23,084 nt of DNA from positions 1 to 23,084 of the forward strand of contig CAVAUD010000021.1 of the NCBI GenBank assembly GCA_963591565.1, read 5' to 3'. Below are positions 6,810-14,652 of this stretch, in pieces (the first letter of the stretch is position 1; every line of letters starts with the position of its first letter). The translations under genes were made by a program, and so were the position numbers. The stretch comes from Paratractidigestivibacter sp963591565. GTDB taxonomy: Bacteria > Actinomycetota > Coriobacteriia > Coriobacteriales > Atopobiaceae. The notes under the pieces are model-generated. The model was not told where the DNA came from. It saw only the letters and a list, made by a program, of their open reading frames with translations, and did no database searches.

Positions 6810-7751
6810 CTAAGCCTTGAGAGACAAGCCCATGGTCTCGAGCTTATCCTTGACTTCCTCGATGGACTTGACGCCAAAGTTTCTGATGTTGAGAAGGTCG
6901 TTCTCGGAGAACTCGACGAGCTGGCGCACGGAGTGGATGCCAGCGCGCTTGAGGCAGTTGTAGGAGCGGACGGAAAGGTCCAGGTCCTCGATCTGCTTGT
7001 CAAGCTCGGCGTTGTCCTCGACGATACCCTGAGCAAAGATAGAAGTATCCTCGACGGGCTCGTCCTCATCGGCCAGGCTCATGAAGGCGCTCATGTGCTG
7101 GTTGATGATGTTGGAAGCCTCGACCACAGCATCACGCGGGGTGATGGAGCCGTTGGTCTCGACCTCAAGAACCAGGCGGTCGTAGTCGGTGTGACGGCCG
7201 ACGCGGCAGGCCTCGACGACCTTGGCGCAACGACGGACGGGAGAGTAGAGCGAATCGACGTGAATGATGCCGATCGGATCGCTCTCGCGCTCGTTCTCCT
7301 CACCAGAGACATAGCCGCGGCCGACGCCGATGCGCATCTTCATGGTAAGGTGTGCGCCCTCGCCGAGGGTGCAGATGACCTGGTCGGGGTTGACGAGCTC
7401 AAACTCGGCGGGAACCGAGAAGTCACCGCCGGTGACGACCTTGGGGCCGTCAACGGAGATGGAGGCCTCAGCCTCGTCGCCAGTGCCCATGGAGCTAAAC
7501 ACGAGGTTCTTGACGTTCAAGACGATGTCGGTGACATCCTCGTAAACGCCCTCCACAGTCGTGAACTCGTGCTGGACGCCATCGATCTGGATAGCCTCAA
7601 CGGCAGCGCCCGCAAGAGAAGAGAGCAAGACACGACGCAAGGAGTTACCAAGCGTGTCGCCGTAACCGCGCTCGAGCGGCTCGACGCAGACACGCGCGAG
7701 GTTCTCGCTAATCTCCTCTACCGACACAGTGGGTCGGATGAATTCGGACAT
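6810..7751 (-). CDS. rpoA: DNA-directed RNA polymerase subunit alpha
   Basis: 313 residues. The N-terminal dimerisation and beta/beta-prime assembly domain spans about 1-230, with EPLERGYGDTLGNSLRRVLL as its signature. After a linker, the C-terminal domain (about 250-313) has LDLSVRSYNCLKRAGIHSV and LLNIRNFGVKSIEEVKDKL, the helix-hairpin-helix that contacts UP elements and activators. The open frame extends to TTG 7763, but ATG 7751 is preceded by GGAGG at five bases, giving the normal MSEFIRPTV start. It lies between rpsD and rplQ in the usual alpha-operon order, so core polymerase assembly is co-expressed with ribosomal proteins. Confidence 0.98.
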   Translation of the reverse strand: MSEFIRPTVSVEEISENLARVCVEPLERGYGDTLGNSLRRVLLSSLAGAAVEAIQIDGVQHEFTTVEGVYEDVTDIVLNVKNLVFSSMGTGDEAEASISVDGPKVVTGGDFSVPAEFELVNPDQVICTLGEGAHLTMKMRIGVGRGYVSGEENERESDPIGIIHVDSLYSPVRRCAKVVEACRVGRHTDYDRLVLEVETNGSITPRDAVVEASNIINQHMSAFMSLADEDEPVEDTSIFAQGIVEDNAELDKQIEDLDLSVRSYNCLKRAGIHSVRQLVEFSENDLLNIRNFGVKSIEEVKDKLETMGLSLKA

Positions 7752-7775
7752 TGATACCTCCAAACAGGGTCGGGC

Positions 7776-8366
7776 TTACTTGGAGTAAAGCTCGACGATC
7801 AGCTGTGCGTCGATGTCGAGGTCGATCTGATCGCGCGTGGGGACCTGAAGAACGGTGCCCTTGAGCTTCTCGATGTCAACCTCAAGCCAGGCGGGAACAG
7901 CCATGTGCTCAGAAGAGATCAGGGCCTCCTTGATGGGGAGAAGATCCTTGGCCTTCTCGGCGACGGCGACGACGTCGCCAGCCTTCACCATGTAAGAAGG
8001 AATGTCGACGCGACGGCCGTTCACGGTGATGTGACCGTGACGGACGGTCTGGCGAGCCTCCTTGCGGGTGCGGGCGAAGCCGAGACGGAAGACGACGTTG
8101 TCGAGACGGCACTCGAGGATGCTCATCAGGTTGTCGCCGGTGATGCCCTGACGCTTCTTAGCGGCGTTGTAGTAAGCGTGGAACTGCTTCTCGAGAACGC
8201 CGTAGATGAACTTAGCCTTCTGCTTCTCGCGGAGCTGAATGCCGTACTCGCTCTCTTTGCGACGACGCTTGGGCTCGCGGTTAGAAGTCTTGTTAATACC
8301 CATCACAACGGGGTCGATGCCGAGCTGGCGGCACCTCTTGAGGACAGGAGTCCTGTCAACAGCCAT
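7776..8366 (-). CDS. rpsD: 30S ribosomal protein S4, zinc-free form
   Basis: 196 residues. Primary 16S rRNA binder that nucleates small-subunit assembly and, in many bacteria, represses its own operon. The N-terminal region carries only one cysteine (VLKRCRQLG), so the four-cysteine zinc site of some S4 proteins is absent. The RNA-binding S4 domain is seen at about residues 88-150, with RLDNVVFRLGFARTRKEARQ and HGHITVNGRRVDIPSY. ATG 8366 has TAGGAGG upstream. It sits between rpsK and rpoA. Confidence 0.97.
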   Translation of the reverse strand: MAVDRTPVLKRCRQLGIDPVVMGINKTSNREPKRRRKESEYGIQLREKQKAKFIYGVLEKQFHAYYNAAKKRQGITGDNLMSILECRLDNVVFRLGFARTRKEARQTVRHGHITVNGRRVDIPSYMVKAGDVVAVAEKAKDLLPIKEALISSEHMAVPAWLEVDIEKLKGTVLQVPTRDQIDLDIDAQLIVELYSK

Positions 8367-8381
8367 TGTTTATCCTCCTAC

Positions 8382-8783
8382 CTACACGCGGCGACGCTTG
8401 CTCAGACGGCAACCGTTGTGCGCGATGGGGGTCTTGTCCTGAATGCCCGAAACCTCGAGGCCGGCGGCCTGGAGAGAACGGATAGCGGTCTCACGACCAG
8501 AGCCGGGGCCCTTGACGAAGACGGCGACCTTGTGCAGACCGTGCTCCATGGCGGCCTTAGCGGCGGCCTCGGCAGCGAGCTGAGCGGCGAACGGGGTGGA
8601 CTTACGGGAGCCCTTGAAACCCACGGTGCCGCCGGACTGCCAGGAGATCACGTTGCCCTGAGGATCGGTGATCGAGACGATCGTGTTGTTGAAAGTGCTC
8701 TTGATGTGGGCCTGGCCCACAGCGATGTTCTTACGCTCGGAGCGACGGACGCGGGTGTTGCGAGCGTTCTTTTTCTGCGCCAT
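8382..8783 (-). CDS. rpsK: 30S ribosomal protein S11
   Basis: 133 residues. Platform protein of the small subunit near the mRNA exit. Recognised by AHIKSTFNNTIVSITDPQGN, FKGSRKSTPFAAQLAAE, VFVKGPGSGRETAIRSL and the basic tail NGCRLSKRRRV (more often NGCRPPKRRRV). Length is normal. It follows rpsM by 16 bases and precedes rpsD by 15 bases in the alpha cluster. Confidence 0.98.
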   Translation of the reverse strand: MAQKKNARNTRVRRSERKNIAVGQAHIKSTFNNTIVSITDPQGNVISWQSGGTVGFKGSRKSTPFAAQLAAEAAAKAAMEHGLHKVAVFVKGPGSGRETAIRSLQAAGLEVSGIQDKTPIAHNGCRLSKRRRV

Positions 8784-8799
8784 GTTTTATCCCCTTGTC

Positions 8800-9168
8800 C
8801 TACTTCTTCTTGCCGCCGATTTGACGCTTCTTGCCCTTGCGGGTACGAGCGTTGGTGTGGGTGCGCTGACCACGGACGGGAAGACCCTTGCGGTGACGCA
8901 GGCCACGGTAGCAGCCGATCTCCATAAGACGGGCGATGTTCTGACGCACCTCACGACGGAGGTCGCCCTCGGTGGTGAAGTTGGAGTCGATGTAGTCGCG
9001 GATCTTGGTGACCTCATCCTCGGTCAGATCCTTGACGCGGGTGTCGGGGTTAACACCGGTCTCAGCGCAGATCTTGGTAGCGCTGGTCTGGCCGATGCCG
9101 AAAATGTAAGTAAGACCGACCTCGACGCGCTTCTCGCGCGGAAGGTCGACGCCGTTAATACGGGCCAA
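8800..9168 (-). CDS. rpsM: 30S ribosomal protein S13
   Basis: 122 residues. Head protein that contacts the P-site tRNA and bridges to the large subunit. The N-terminus MARINGVDLPREKRVEVGLT, the helix-hairpin segment IFGIGQTSATKIC and the tail LPVRGQRTHTNARTRKGKK are diagnostic. The start codon is TTG at 9168, with AAGGAG at a seven-base spacing; no ATG is available, which may hold down initiation. It follows rpmJ by 15 bases. Confidence 0.97.
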   Translation of the reverse strand: MARINGVDLPREKRVEVGLTYIFGIGQTSATKICAETGVNPDTRVKDLTEDEVTKIRDYIDSNFTTEGDLRREVRQNIARLMEIGCYRGLRHRKGLPVRGQRTHTNARTRKGKKRQIGGKKK

Positions 9169-9183
9169 CTTGGAGCTCCTTCC

Positions 9184-9297
9184 TTAGCCCTGACGCTGCT
9201 TGTGGCGCGGGTTCTCGCAAATGACGTAAACCTTGCCGTGGCGACGAATGATCTTGCACTTGTCGCACATCTTCTTGACCGAAGGACGTACCTTCAT
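9184..9297 (-). CDS. rpmJ: 50S ribosomal protein L36, zinc-binding form
   Basis: A 37-residue gene. It begins MKVRPSVKKMCDKCKIIRRH and ends ICENPRHKQRQG. Cys11, Cys14, Cys27 and His32 form the zinc site of the C+ type L36, which stabilises 23S rRNA near the factor-binding region. ATG 9297 is preceded by AAAGGA. The position between infA and rpmJ's usual partner rpsM is standard. Confidence 0.96.
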   Translation of the reverse strand: MKVRPSVKKMCDKCKIIRRHGKVYVICENPRHKQRQG

Positions 9298-9379
9298 GAG
9301 TCATTCCTTTCGGTAGTTCTAATACCATCTATGTCATCGCCCAGCCGCTGGCGCTTATATCCCAGGCTGTGGAGGTGCC

Positions 9380-9598
9380 TTACTTATAGCGATAAGTAAT
9401 GCGACCCCTGGTCAGGTCGTAGGGAGAAATCTCCACCACGACTTTGTCACCGGGCAGGATGCGGATGTAGTTCATCCTGATCTTGCCCGAGATGGTGCAA
9501 AGAATGGTCTTTCCGTTCTCAAGCTCAACATTAAACATTGCGTTGGGCAGAGGCTCGATGACCTTGCCCTCGAGCTCGATAGCGTCTTGCTTGCTCAA
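9380..9598 (-). CDS. infA: Translation initiation factor IF-1
   Basis: 72 residues, a single OB-fold. Occupies the A site of the 30S subunit during initiation. Signatures: IELEGKVIEPLPNAMF, VELENGKTILCTISGK, MRMNYIRILPGDKV-like core (here IRMNYIRILPGDKV) and LTRGRITYRYK at the end. The start is TTG at 9598 with GAGAGGG at an eight-base spacing; no in-frame ATG precedes the conserved region. A candidate promoter lies just upstream, so infA may head its own transcript covering rpmJ to rplQ. Confidence 0.97.
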   Translation of the reverse strand: MSKQDAIELEGKVIEPLPNAMFNVELENGKTILCTISGKIRMNYIRILPGDKVVVEISPYDLTRGRITYRYK

Positions 9599-9634
9599 GT
9601 TAGTACCCTCTCTACGCCGTGACAGCGACCATCA

Positions 9635-9663
9635 ATCTTACCGAAACTTCAGAAAAATATCCA
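9635..9663 (-). promoter_or_regulatory. Candidate promoter upstream of infA
   Basis: On the minus strand TGGATA (9658-9663) and TAAGAT (9635-9640) are spaced by 17 bases in the 122-base AT-rich gap between map and infA. This would give a leader of about 30 bases. Each box matches four or five of six consensus bases. Confidence 0.42.
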
Positions 9664-9720
9664 CGGGCATGAAAAAACGTCCACAACGTCAACAATACCC
9701 GCGTTCTTGTGCTATGGGAG

Positions 9721-10509
9721 CTACTGCTCCCCGCCCTGCATCTCGCACCAAGGGCCCTGCTCGTCGGCGGTGAGAATAACCGGGCCGTCGTTGGTGATGG
9801 CGACGGTGTTCTCGTAGTGGGCCGCGCTGCCCCCGTCGCGCGTGACGACGGTCCAGCCGTTCTGCAGGGTCTTGCACTCGTAGGTTCCCATGCAGATCAT
9901 GGGCTCGATCGCGATGACCATGCCTGCCTGGAGCTTGACGCCGCGGCCGGCACGCCCGTAGTTGCGAACCTCCGGGTCCTCGTGCATGACGCGACCGACG
10001 CCGTGGCCCACGTAGTCGCGCACGACTCCGTAGCCGTTTTCCTCGGCCAAGGTCTGGACCGCAGAGCCGATGTCACCAAGGCGGTTACCAGGGACGGCCT
10101 GCTCAATGGCGGCCTTCAGGCAATCGCGGGTGCACTCGCACAGGCCGCGGTCGGCCTCGCTAACCTCACCGACGTAGAAGGTCCAGGCGTTATCCCCTAC
10201 CCAGCCGCCAAAAGTGGCGCCGGTGTCGATGGAGATGATGTCGCCCTCGTTCAGCGTGACCGCGGGAGACGGGATGCCGTGGACGATCTGGTCGTTGACC
10301 GAGGCGCAGATGCTCGCGGGAAAACCGCTGTAACCCTTGAAGGTGGGCACGGCCTGCTGCGAGCGAATGAACTTCTCGACGGCCTGGTCGAGGTCGTAGG
10401 TGGTGACACCGGGCTTAACAAGGGACCCGCACAGACGAAGAGCCGCCTTAGAGATAGCTCCGGCGGCCTTCATCTGCTCGATCTCTTGGGGAGACTTGAG
10501 GCGAATCAT
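9721..10509 (-). CDS. map: Type I methionine aminopeptidase
   Basis: 262 residues. Removes the initiator Met from nascent proteins at the tunnel exit, using two metal ions. Metal ligands are visible: Asp in ISIDTGATFGGWVGDNAWTF (first D of IDTG and D of GDNA), His in GHGVGRVMHEDPEV, Glu in IAIEPMI and Glu in YENTVAIT. The substrate His is in QIVHGIPSP. No N-terminal zinc-finger extension is present, so it is the short type Ia form. ATG 10509 overlaps the adk stop as ATGA, which implies translational coupling. The gene lies in the usual secY-adk-map-infA order. Confidence 0.97.
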   Translation of the reverse strand: MIRLKSPQEIEQMKAAGAISKAALRLCGSLVKPGVTTYDLDQAVEKFIRSQQAVPTFKGYSGFPASICASVNDQIVHGIPSPAVTLNEGDIISIDTGATFGGWVGDNAWTFYVGEVSEADRGLCECTRDCLKAAIEQAVPGNRLGDIGSAVQTLAEENGYGVVRDYVGHGVGRVMHEDPEVRNYGRAGRGVKLQAGMVIAIEPMICMGTYECKTLQNGWTVVTRDGGSAAHYENTVAITNDGPVILTADEQGPWCEMQGGEQ

Positions 10510-11132
10510 AAACCGAGAAGATCCTTCACCTGAGCGTAGACCAGGTCAACAGCGCGGTCACCGTTGACCTCCTTCAAGATGGAGTGGCCCTTGTAGTACT
10601 CGACCAAGGGAGCGGTCTGCGTGTGGTAGGTGTCGAGACGACGCTGGATGGTCTCGGGCTTGTCGTCGTCGCGCTGGTACATCTCGCCCTTGCAGCGCGG
10701 GCACTCGACGGTGCCGGCGGGGGCGGTGTAGCCGCAGCTCTTGCAGGTGCGGCGAGAGCTCAGGCGAAGAACGACGGACTCGTCGGGGACGTCGACGAGA
10801 AGGGCGGCGTCAAGCTCGAGGCCCATCTCGGCAAGCTCGGAGTCCAGGGTCACGGCCTGCGCGGTGTTGCGGGGGAAGCCGTCGAGGATGAAGCCCTTCT
10901 TGGCGTCATCGGCGGCGAGACGCTCCTTGACGAGGTCGATAACCAAAGAATCGGGCACGAGCTGGCCGGACTCCATGTAGCCCTTGGCCTTGACGCCCAG
11001 CTCGGAGCCGGCCTTGACCGCAGCGCGCAGAAGGTCGCCCGTAGAGATGTGGGCAAAGCCGAACTCAGAAACGAGCTTCTGGCCCTGCGTACCCTTGCCG
11101 GCACCCGGAGCGCCGAGAAGAACGATGTTCAT
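10506..11132 (-). CDS. adk: Adenylate kinase, zinc LID form
   Basis: 208 residues. Catalyses ATP + AMP = 2 ADP in the cytosol. The P-loop is GAPGAGKGTQ at residues 7-16. The AMP site shows STGDLLRAAV and GFILDGFPRN. The LID domain carries four cysteines (CKSCGY ... CPRCKG, about residues 130-152), typical of the zinc-stabilised adenylate kinases of Gram-positives. It shares an ATGA overlap with map. ATG 11132 is preceded by AGGAGAAAGG, and this ribosome site abuts the T run of the terminator that follows secY, so adk is probably expressed by read-through. Confidence 0.98.
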   Translation of the reverse strand: MNIVLLGAPGAGKGTQGQKLVSEFGFAHISTGDLLRAAVKAGSELGVKAKGYMESGQLVPDSLVIDLVKERLAADDAKKGFILDGFPRNTAQAVTLDSELAEMGLELDAALLVDVPDESVVLRLSSRRTCKSCGYTAPAGTVECPRCKGEMYQRDDDKPETIQRRLDTYHTQTAPLVEYYKGHSILKEVNGDRAVDLVYAQVKDLLGL

Positions 11133-11151
11133 GTCTTCGTGCCTTTCTCCT

Positions 11152-11189
11152 AAAAAGAAAGGGGCAGACGAAAGATTACGTCTGCCCCT
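11152..11189 (-). terminator. Intrinsic terminator between secY and adk
   Basis: GGGGCAGACG and CGTCTGCCCC form a perfect 10-bp stem around an eight-base loop, followed on the minus strand by TTTCTTTTTA. The T run leads directly into the adk ribosome site AGGAGAAAGG. A strong signal inside an otherwise continuous cluster. Confidence 0.88.
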
Positions 11190-11198
11190 ACAAAATGC

Positions 11199-12476
11199 TT
11201 ACTTGAAGAAGCCGTCGTAGTTATGCATCTTAAGCTGACTCTCAATGGAAGACAACGTATCCATTGCAACGCCAACCATGATGAGGACCGACGTTCCTCC
11301 AAAAGCCTGGATCAGGGAGTTACCCGTGAACCAGAAGATGATCGTTGGCACCACAGCCAGAACAGACATGAACAGGGCACCAGGCAAGGTGACGTGGTCG
11401 ATGACGTTCTTGATGTAGTTGGCGGTAGCCGTGCCGGGACGAACACCCGGGATGAAACCGCCCTGCTTGCGCAGCTGGTCTGCCGTCTCGGTGGGGTTGA
11501 AGACCATCGAGGAGTAGAAGTACGCGAAGGCAACGATCAAGACAACCGAGAGAACCCAGTTGATCCAGCCAGACGAAAGCGCGTTGGCAAAGGTCTGGAC
11601 CCAGCCGACGTTGGGGAAGAAGACCGCGATCTGGGCCGGCAGATACAGGATTGCAGAAGCAAAGATGATCGGCACGACGCCCGCGGTGTTCACCTTGATC
11701 GGCAAGTAGGTGGACTGGCCACCCATCATCTTGCGACCAACGACGCGCTTGGCGTACTGGATGGGGATACGCCTCTGGCCGCGCTCAACGTAAACGATGA
11801 GCGGGATGATCGCGACGATGACAACCATGGTGACAACGGTCAGGATGACGTTGCCGCCGGAGGTCACCGAGGAGATCAGAGACGTGGGCAGGCCGCTCAT
11901 GATGTTCGCGAAGATGATGAGCGACATACCGTTACCGACACCGCGCTGGGTGATGACCTCGCCCAGCCACATGATGATGATCGCACCAACAAGCATGGTG
12001 AAGATAACGATGAAGTCCTCCAGGAGCTCGGGGATGCCCATGTCCTGGAAGCTGACGCCGTAGCTCCTGAAGAGGAACAGGTAGCCGACAGCGTTGAGCA
12101 GAGCAAGGCCAATGGTGAGGTAGCGCGTGTACTGCGTAATCTTACGCTGACCGGCCTCACCCTCCTTGGCAAGCTCGCCAAGAGACGGAATCACCGTCTG
12201 CATCAGCTGCAGAATAATCTGCGCGGTGATGTAAGGCATGATTCCGAGGCTGAAAACCGACATGCGGGAAAGCGCGCCACCAGAGAAAAGGTTAAGCACG
12301 GCCATTGCACCGCTCGTCGACAGGCCGGACTGATAAGCGCCCAGCATGTCCTGGAACGGGGCACCCGGAACGGGAAGATAGGCGCCGAACCTGTACAGCA
12401 GGAGAATGCCTGCGGTCAGGAGGAGCTTCTTCCTCAGTTCCGGAACGCGAAAAGCGTTGGCAAATCCCTTTAGCAC
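11199..12476 (-). CDS. secY: Preprotein translocase subunit SecY
   Basis: 425 residues, the channel of the Sec translocon. Ten hydrophobic segments are evident. The N-terminus MLKGFANAFRVPELRKKLLL is typical, followed by the plug and TM2 region with FSGGALSRMSVFSLGIMPYI, and the cytosolic loop YVERGQRRIPIQYAKR that contacts SecA and the ribosome. PGVRPGTATANYI is in the later loop. It starts with GTG at 12476 inside the end of rplO (seven-base overlap), implying translational coupling. The 3' end is followed by a strong terminator. Placing SecY with ribosomal proteins matches translocon output to translation capacity. Confidence 0.98.
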   Translation of the reverse strand: MLKGFANAFRVPELRKKLLLTAGILLLYRFGAYLPVPGAPFQDMLGAYQSGLSTSGAMAVLNLFSGGALSRMSVFSLGIMPYITAQIILQLMQTVIPSLGELAKEGEAGQRKITQYTRYLTIGLALLNAVGYLFLFRSYGVSFQDMGIPELLEDFIVIFTMLVGAIIIMWLGEVITQRGVGNGMSLIIFANIMSGLPTSLISSVTSGGNVILTVVTMVVIVAIIPLIVYVERGQRRIPIQYAKRVVGRKMMGGQSTYLPIKVNTAGVVPIIFASAILYLPAQIAVFFPNVGWVQTFANALSSGWINWVLSVVLIVAFAYFYSSMVFNPTETADQLRKQGGFIPGVRPGTATANYIKNVIDHVTLPGALFMSVLAVVPTIIFWFTGNSLIQAFGGTSVLIMVGVAMDTLSSIESQLKMHNYDGFFK

Positions 12477-12919
12477 GCCTGCTCGACCTTTCCACCGGCC
12501 GCCTCAATCTTAGCCTGGGCAGAGGCGGAGACCTTGTCGACCTTAACGGTGAGCTTCTTGGTCAGCTCGCCGTCGCCGAGAACCTTCACGAGCTCGAACT
12601 GGCTCTTGATGACGTTCTTGGCGAGAAGAGCCTCGGCGTCGACGGTCTCGCCGTCGGCAAAGAGCTCCTCGAGACGGGAGACGTTGACCGGGGTGTACTC
12701 GGTGCGGTTGTGGTTGATGAAGCCGGGGAGCTTAGGAAGGCGCATAGCCAGGGGCTGCTGGCCACCCTCGAACCCGGAACCCTTGCCGCCGCCGGAGCGG
12801 GAAAGCTGGCCCTTGTTACCGCGGCCAGCGGTGGTGCCGTGGCCAGAAGAGTTGCCGCGGCCGATGCGCTTGCGGTTCTTGCGCGAGCCCTCAGCGGGAC
12901 GCAGATCGTTGAGCTGCAT
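12470..12919 (-). CDS. rplO: 50S ribosomal protein L15
   Basis: 149 residues. Late-assembly large-subunit protein with a long glycine/arginine-rich N-terminal extension: MQLNDLRPAEGSRKNRKRIG, GNSSGHGTTAGRGNKGQLSR, SGGGKGSGFEGGQQPL, then RLPKLPGF. The C-terminal globular part is standard. A GGCGAGAA copy lies in the CTT-CTC-GCC codons of EALLAKNV. The stop codon lies inside secY. Confidence 0.98.
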   Translation of the reverse strand: MQLNDLRPAEGSRKNRKRIGRGNSSGHGTTAGRGNKGQLSRSGGGKGSGFEGGQQPLAMRLPKLPGFINHNRTEYTPVNVSRLEELFADGETVDAEALLAKNVIKSQFELVKVLGDGELTKKLTVKVDKVSASAQAKIEAAGGKVEQAC

Positions 12920-12931
12920 AGTGAGTGACTC

Positions 12932-13117
12932 CTAGTTCTCTACAACATCGACAAGGTGCTTGACCTTGAAGATCATTCCACGGATGCTCGGGTTGTCCGG
13001 CTGCTCGACGGAATCGCCGATCTTGCGCAGGCCGAGGGCCTTGCAAGTAGCGGTCTGATCCTTCTTGACGCCACAGACGGCGGAGCGGACGAGGGTAATC
13101 TTGAGGGACTGAGCCAT
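12932..13117 (-). CDS. rpmD: 50S ribosomal protein L30
   Basis: 61 residues, the short bacterial form. LKITLVRSAVCGVKKDQTAT, ALGLRKIGDSVEQPDNPSIR and GMIFKVKHLVDV cover the whole family. It lies two bases after rpsE and 12 bases before rplO. Confidence 0.97.
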   Translation of the reverse strand: MAQSLKITLVRSAVCGVKKDQTATCKALGLRKIGDSVEQPDNPSIRGMIFKVKHLVDVVEN

Positions 13118-13119
13118 TT

Positions 13120-13641
13120 TTAGTTCTCCTTCCCGACGAACATCTCGGAGACGGTGATGCCGCGACGCTCGGCGACCTTCTCCGGGCTGGAGAGCTCCTT
13201 GAGGCCCTCGGCGGCAGCCTTGATCATGTTCATGGCGTTATCGGTGCCGAGAGACTTGGACAAAACGTTGGTGATGCCAGCGAGCTCGAAGAGCGGGCGG
13301 ACGGGGCCGCCGGCGATGACACCGGTACCCTCGACAGCCGGCTTGATGAGAACGCGGCCAGCGCCGTAGTGGCCCTCAACGGTGTGAGGAACGGTGCCGG
13401 AAGCGGTCACGTCGACGTGGAACATGTTCTTCTTGGCGTCCTCGACAGCCTTGGAGATGGCCAGGGGCACCTCAGCGGACTTGCCCATGCCAAGACCAAC
13501 GTTGCCCTTGCCGTCGCCCACGACAACGAGGGCGAGAAGGGACATACGACGGCCGCCCTTGACGGTCTTAGAAACGCGGTGAATGTAGACGACGCGCTCC
13601 TGAAGATCCGTATCCTGCTGGCGCTTACGATCACGTGCCAT
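13120..13641 (-). CDS. rpsE: 30S ribosomal protein S5
   Basis: 173 residues. Needed for decoding accuracy and mRNA helicase activity of the 30S subunit. The N-terminal double-stranded RNA-binding-like domain includes VVYIHRVSKTVKGGRRMSLL and VVGDGKGNVGLGMGKSAEVP. The C-terminal domain has GAGRVLIKPAVEGTGVIAGG and AGITNVLSKSLGTDNAMNMI. It lies between rplR and rpmD. A GGCGAGAA copy reads through SLLALV. Confidence 0.98.
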   Translation of the reverse strand: MARDRKRQQDTDLQERVVYIHRVSKTVKGGRRMSLLALVVVGDGKGNVGLGMGKSAEVPLAISKAVEDAKKNMFHVDVTASGTVPHTVEGHYGAGRVLIKPAVEGTGVIAGGPVRPLFELAGITNVLSKSLGTDNAMNMIKAAAEGLKELSSPEKVAERRGITVSEMFVGKEN

Positions 13642-13650
13642 TGAATCCTC

Positions 13651-14019
13651 CTAGAACTTCAGGCCCGCGTTGCGGGCACCGTCTGCCAGAGCCTGGACAC
13701 GGCCGTGATAGAGGCGACCGCCGCGGTCGAAGACGACCTCGGTGATGCCCTTCTCGACAGCGCGCTTGCCCACGAGCTCGCCAACAAATGCAGCTGCGTC
13801 CTTGTTGGAGGCAACCTTGCCGGTGGCGCGGAACTCGGCGTCAAGGGTGGAGGCGGAGCACAGGGTGGTGCCGTCCACGTCGTTGATCACCTGAGCGTAG
13901 ATGTTTGCGTTGGTGCGGTGCACGCTGAGGCGCGGACGCTCGGCGGTACCGGAGACCTTGGCGCGGACGCGGCGCTTGCGACGCTCGAGACCGGCCTTCT
14001 TGGCCTGCTGCTTGTTCAT
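13651..14019 (-). CDS. rplR: 50S ribosomal protein L18
   Basis: 122 residues. Binds 5S rRNA with L5 in the central protuberance. The N-terminus is basic (KKAGLERRKRRVRAKVSGTA), followed by RPRLSVHRTNANIYAQVIND, DAAAFVGELVGKRAVEKGI, FDRGGRLYHGRVQALADGAR and GLKF at the end. ATG 14019 has AAGGAGAAGG upstream, next to a stable hairpin in the 69-base gap after rplF. Confidence 0.97.
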   Translation of the reverse strand: MNKQQAKKAGLERRKRRVRAKVSGTAERPRLSVHRTNANIYAQVINDVDGTTLCSASTLDAEFRATGKVASNKDAAAFVGELVGKRAVEKGITEVVFDRGGRLYHGRVQALADGARNAGLKF

Positions 14020-14037
14020 TCCTTCTCCTTAGACTCG

Positions 14038-14059
14038 CCCTCACCTGACGGGGTGAGGG
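14038..14059 (-). repeat. Stable hairpin in the rplF-rplR gap
   Basis: CCCTCACC and GGTGAGGG (8-bp perfect stem, six-base loop) in the 69-base gap. No T run follows on the minus strand, so it is not an intrinsic terminator. It ends 12 bases before the rplR ribosome site and may be an RNA processing or stability element. Confidence 0.6.
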
Positions 14060-14088
14060 TACTTAAGCTATGGTCTAGGTCCTAGTTA

Positions 14089-14625
14089 CTACTTGGCGGC
14101 CTTGCCGAGCTTGCGGCGGATGTGCTCACCCTCGTAGTGGATACCCTTGCCCTTGTAAGGCTCGGGCGGGCGCTTCATGCGGATCTCGGCGGCAACCTGG
14201 CCGACCTGCTCCTTGGAGATACCCTTGACGGTGATGTGGGTGTTGTCGGGCACCTCGAAGGTGATGTTCTCGGGCGCGGGGTAAACCACGGGGTGAGAAT
14301 AACCGAGGGACAGGTCAAGATCCTTGCCCTTAAGAGCAGCACGGTAGCCAACGCCGGTGAGCTCGAGCTTCTTCTCGAAGCCCTCGGAAACGCCGGTGAC
14401 CATGTTGAAGATCAGGGTACGGGTGAGACCCTGCTGAGCGTTGGAAGCGGTGGACTCGTCGACACGCTCGACGAGAAGCTCGGAGCCCTCCTCCTTGACG
14501 GAGATGAGGTCAGAGAAGGTGCGAGTAAGCTCGCCCTTGGGGCCCTTAGCGGTGACGGTGGTGCCGTCGACTGTCACAGTGACTCCAGCGGGAACCAGGA
14601 CAGGCTTCTTACCAATACGAGACAT
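14089..14625 (-). CDS. rplF: 50S ribosomal protein L6
   Basis: 178 residues, two related RNA-binding domains near the sarcin-ricin loop. MSRIGKKPVLVPAGVTVTVD opens it; GVGYRAALKGKDLDLSLGYS and ISKEQVGQVAAEIRMKRPPE with PYKGKGIHYEGEHIRRKLGK close it, all highly conserved. It follows rpsH by 27 bases. Confidence 0.98.
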   Translation of the reverse strand: MSRIGKKPVLVPAGVTVTVDGTTVTAKGPKGELTRTFSDLISVKEEGSELLVERVDESTASNAQQGLTRTLIFNMVTGVSEGFEKKLELTGVGYRAALKGKDLDLSLGYSHPVVYPAPENITFEVPDNTHITVKGISKEQVGQVAAEIRMKRPPEPYKGKGIHYEGEHIRRKLGKAAK

Positions 14626-14652
14626 GTGCGTCTCCTTTCATTCCTGTCGAAG

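Noticed and set aside
9298..9379. Possible hairpin and TATAAG box in the infA-rpmJ gap
   Set aside because: The stem CGCCAGC/GCTGGGCG needs a bulge and leaves almost no loop; the TATAAG lacks a partner -35.
9709..10533. Plus-strand open frame opposite map
   Set aside because: Mirror of the map codon structure; no ribosome site and no family signature.
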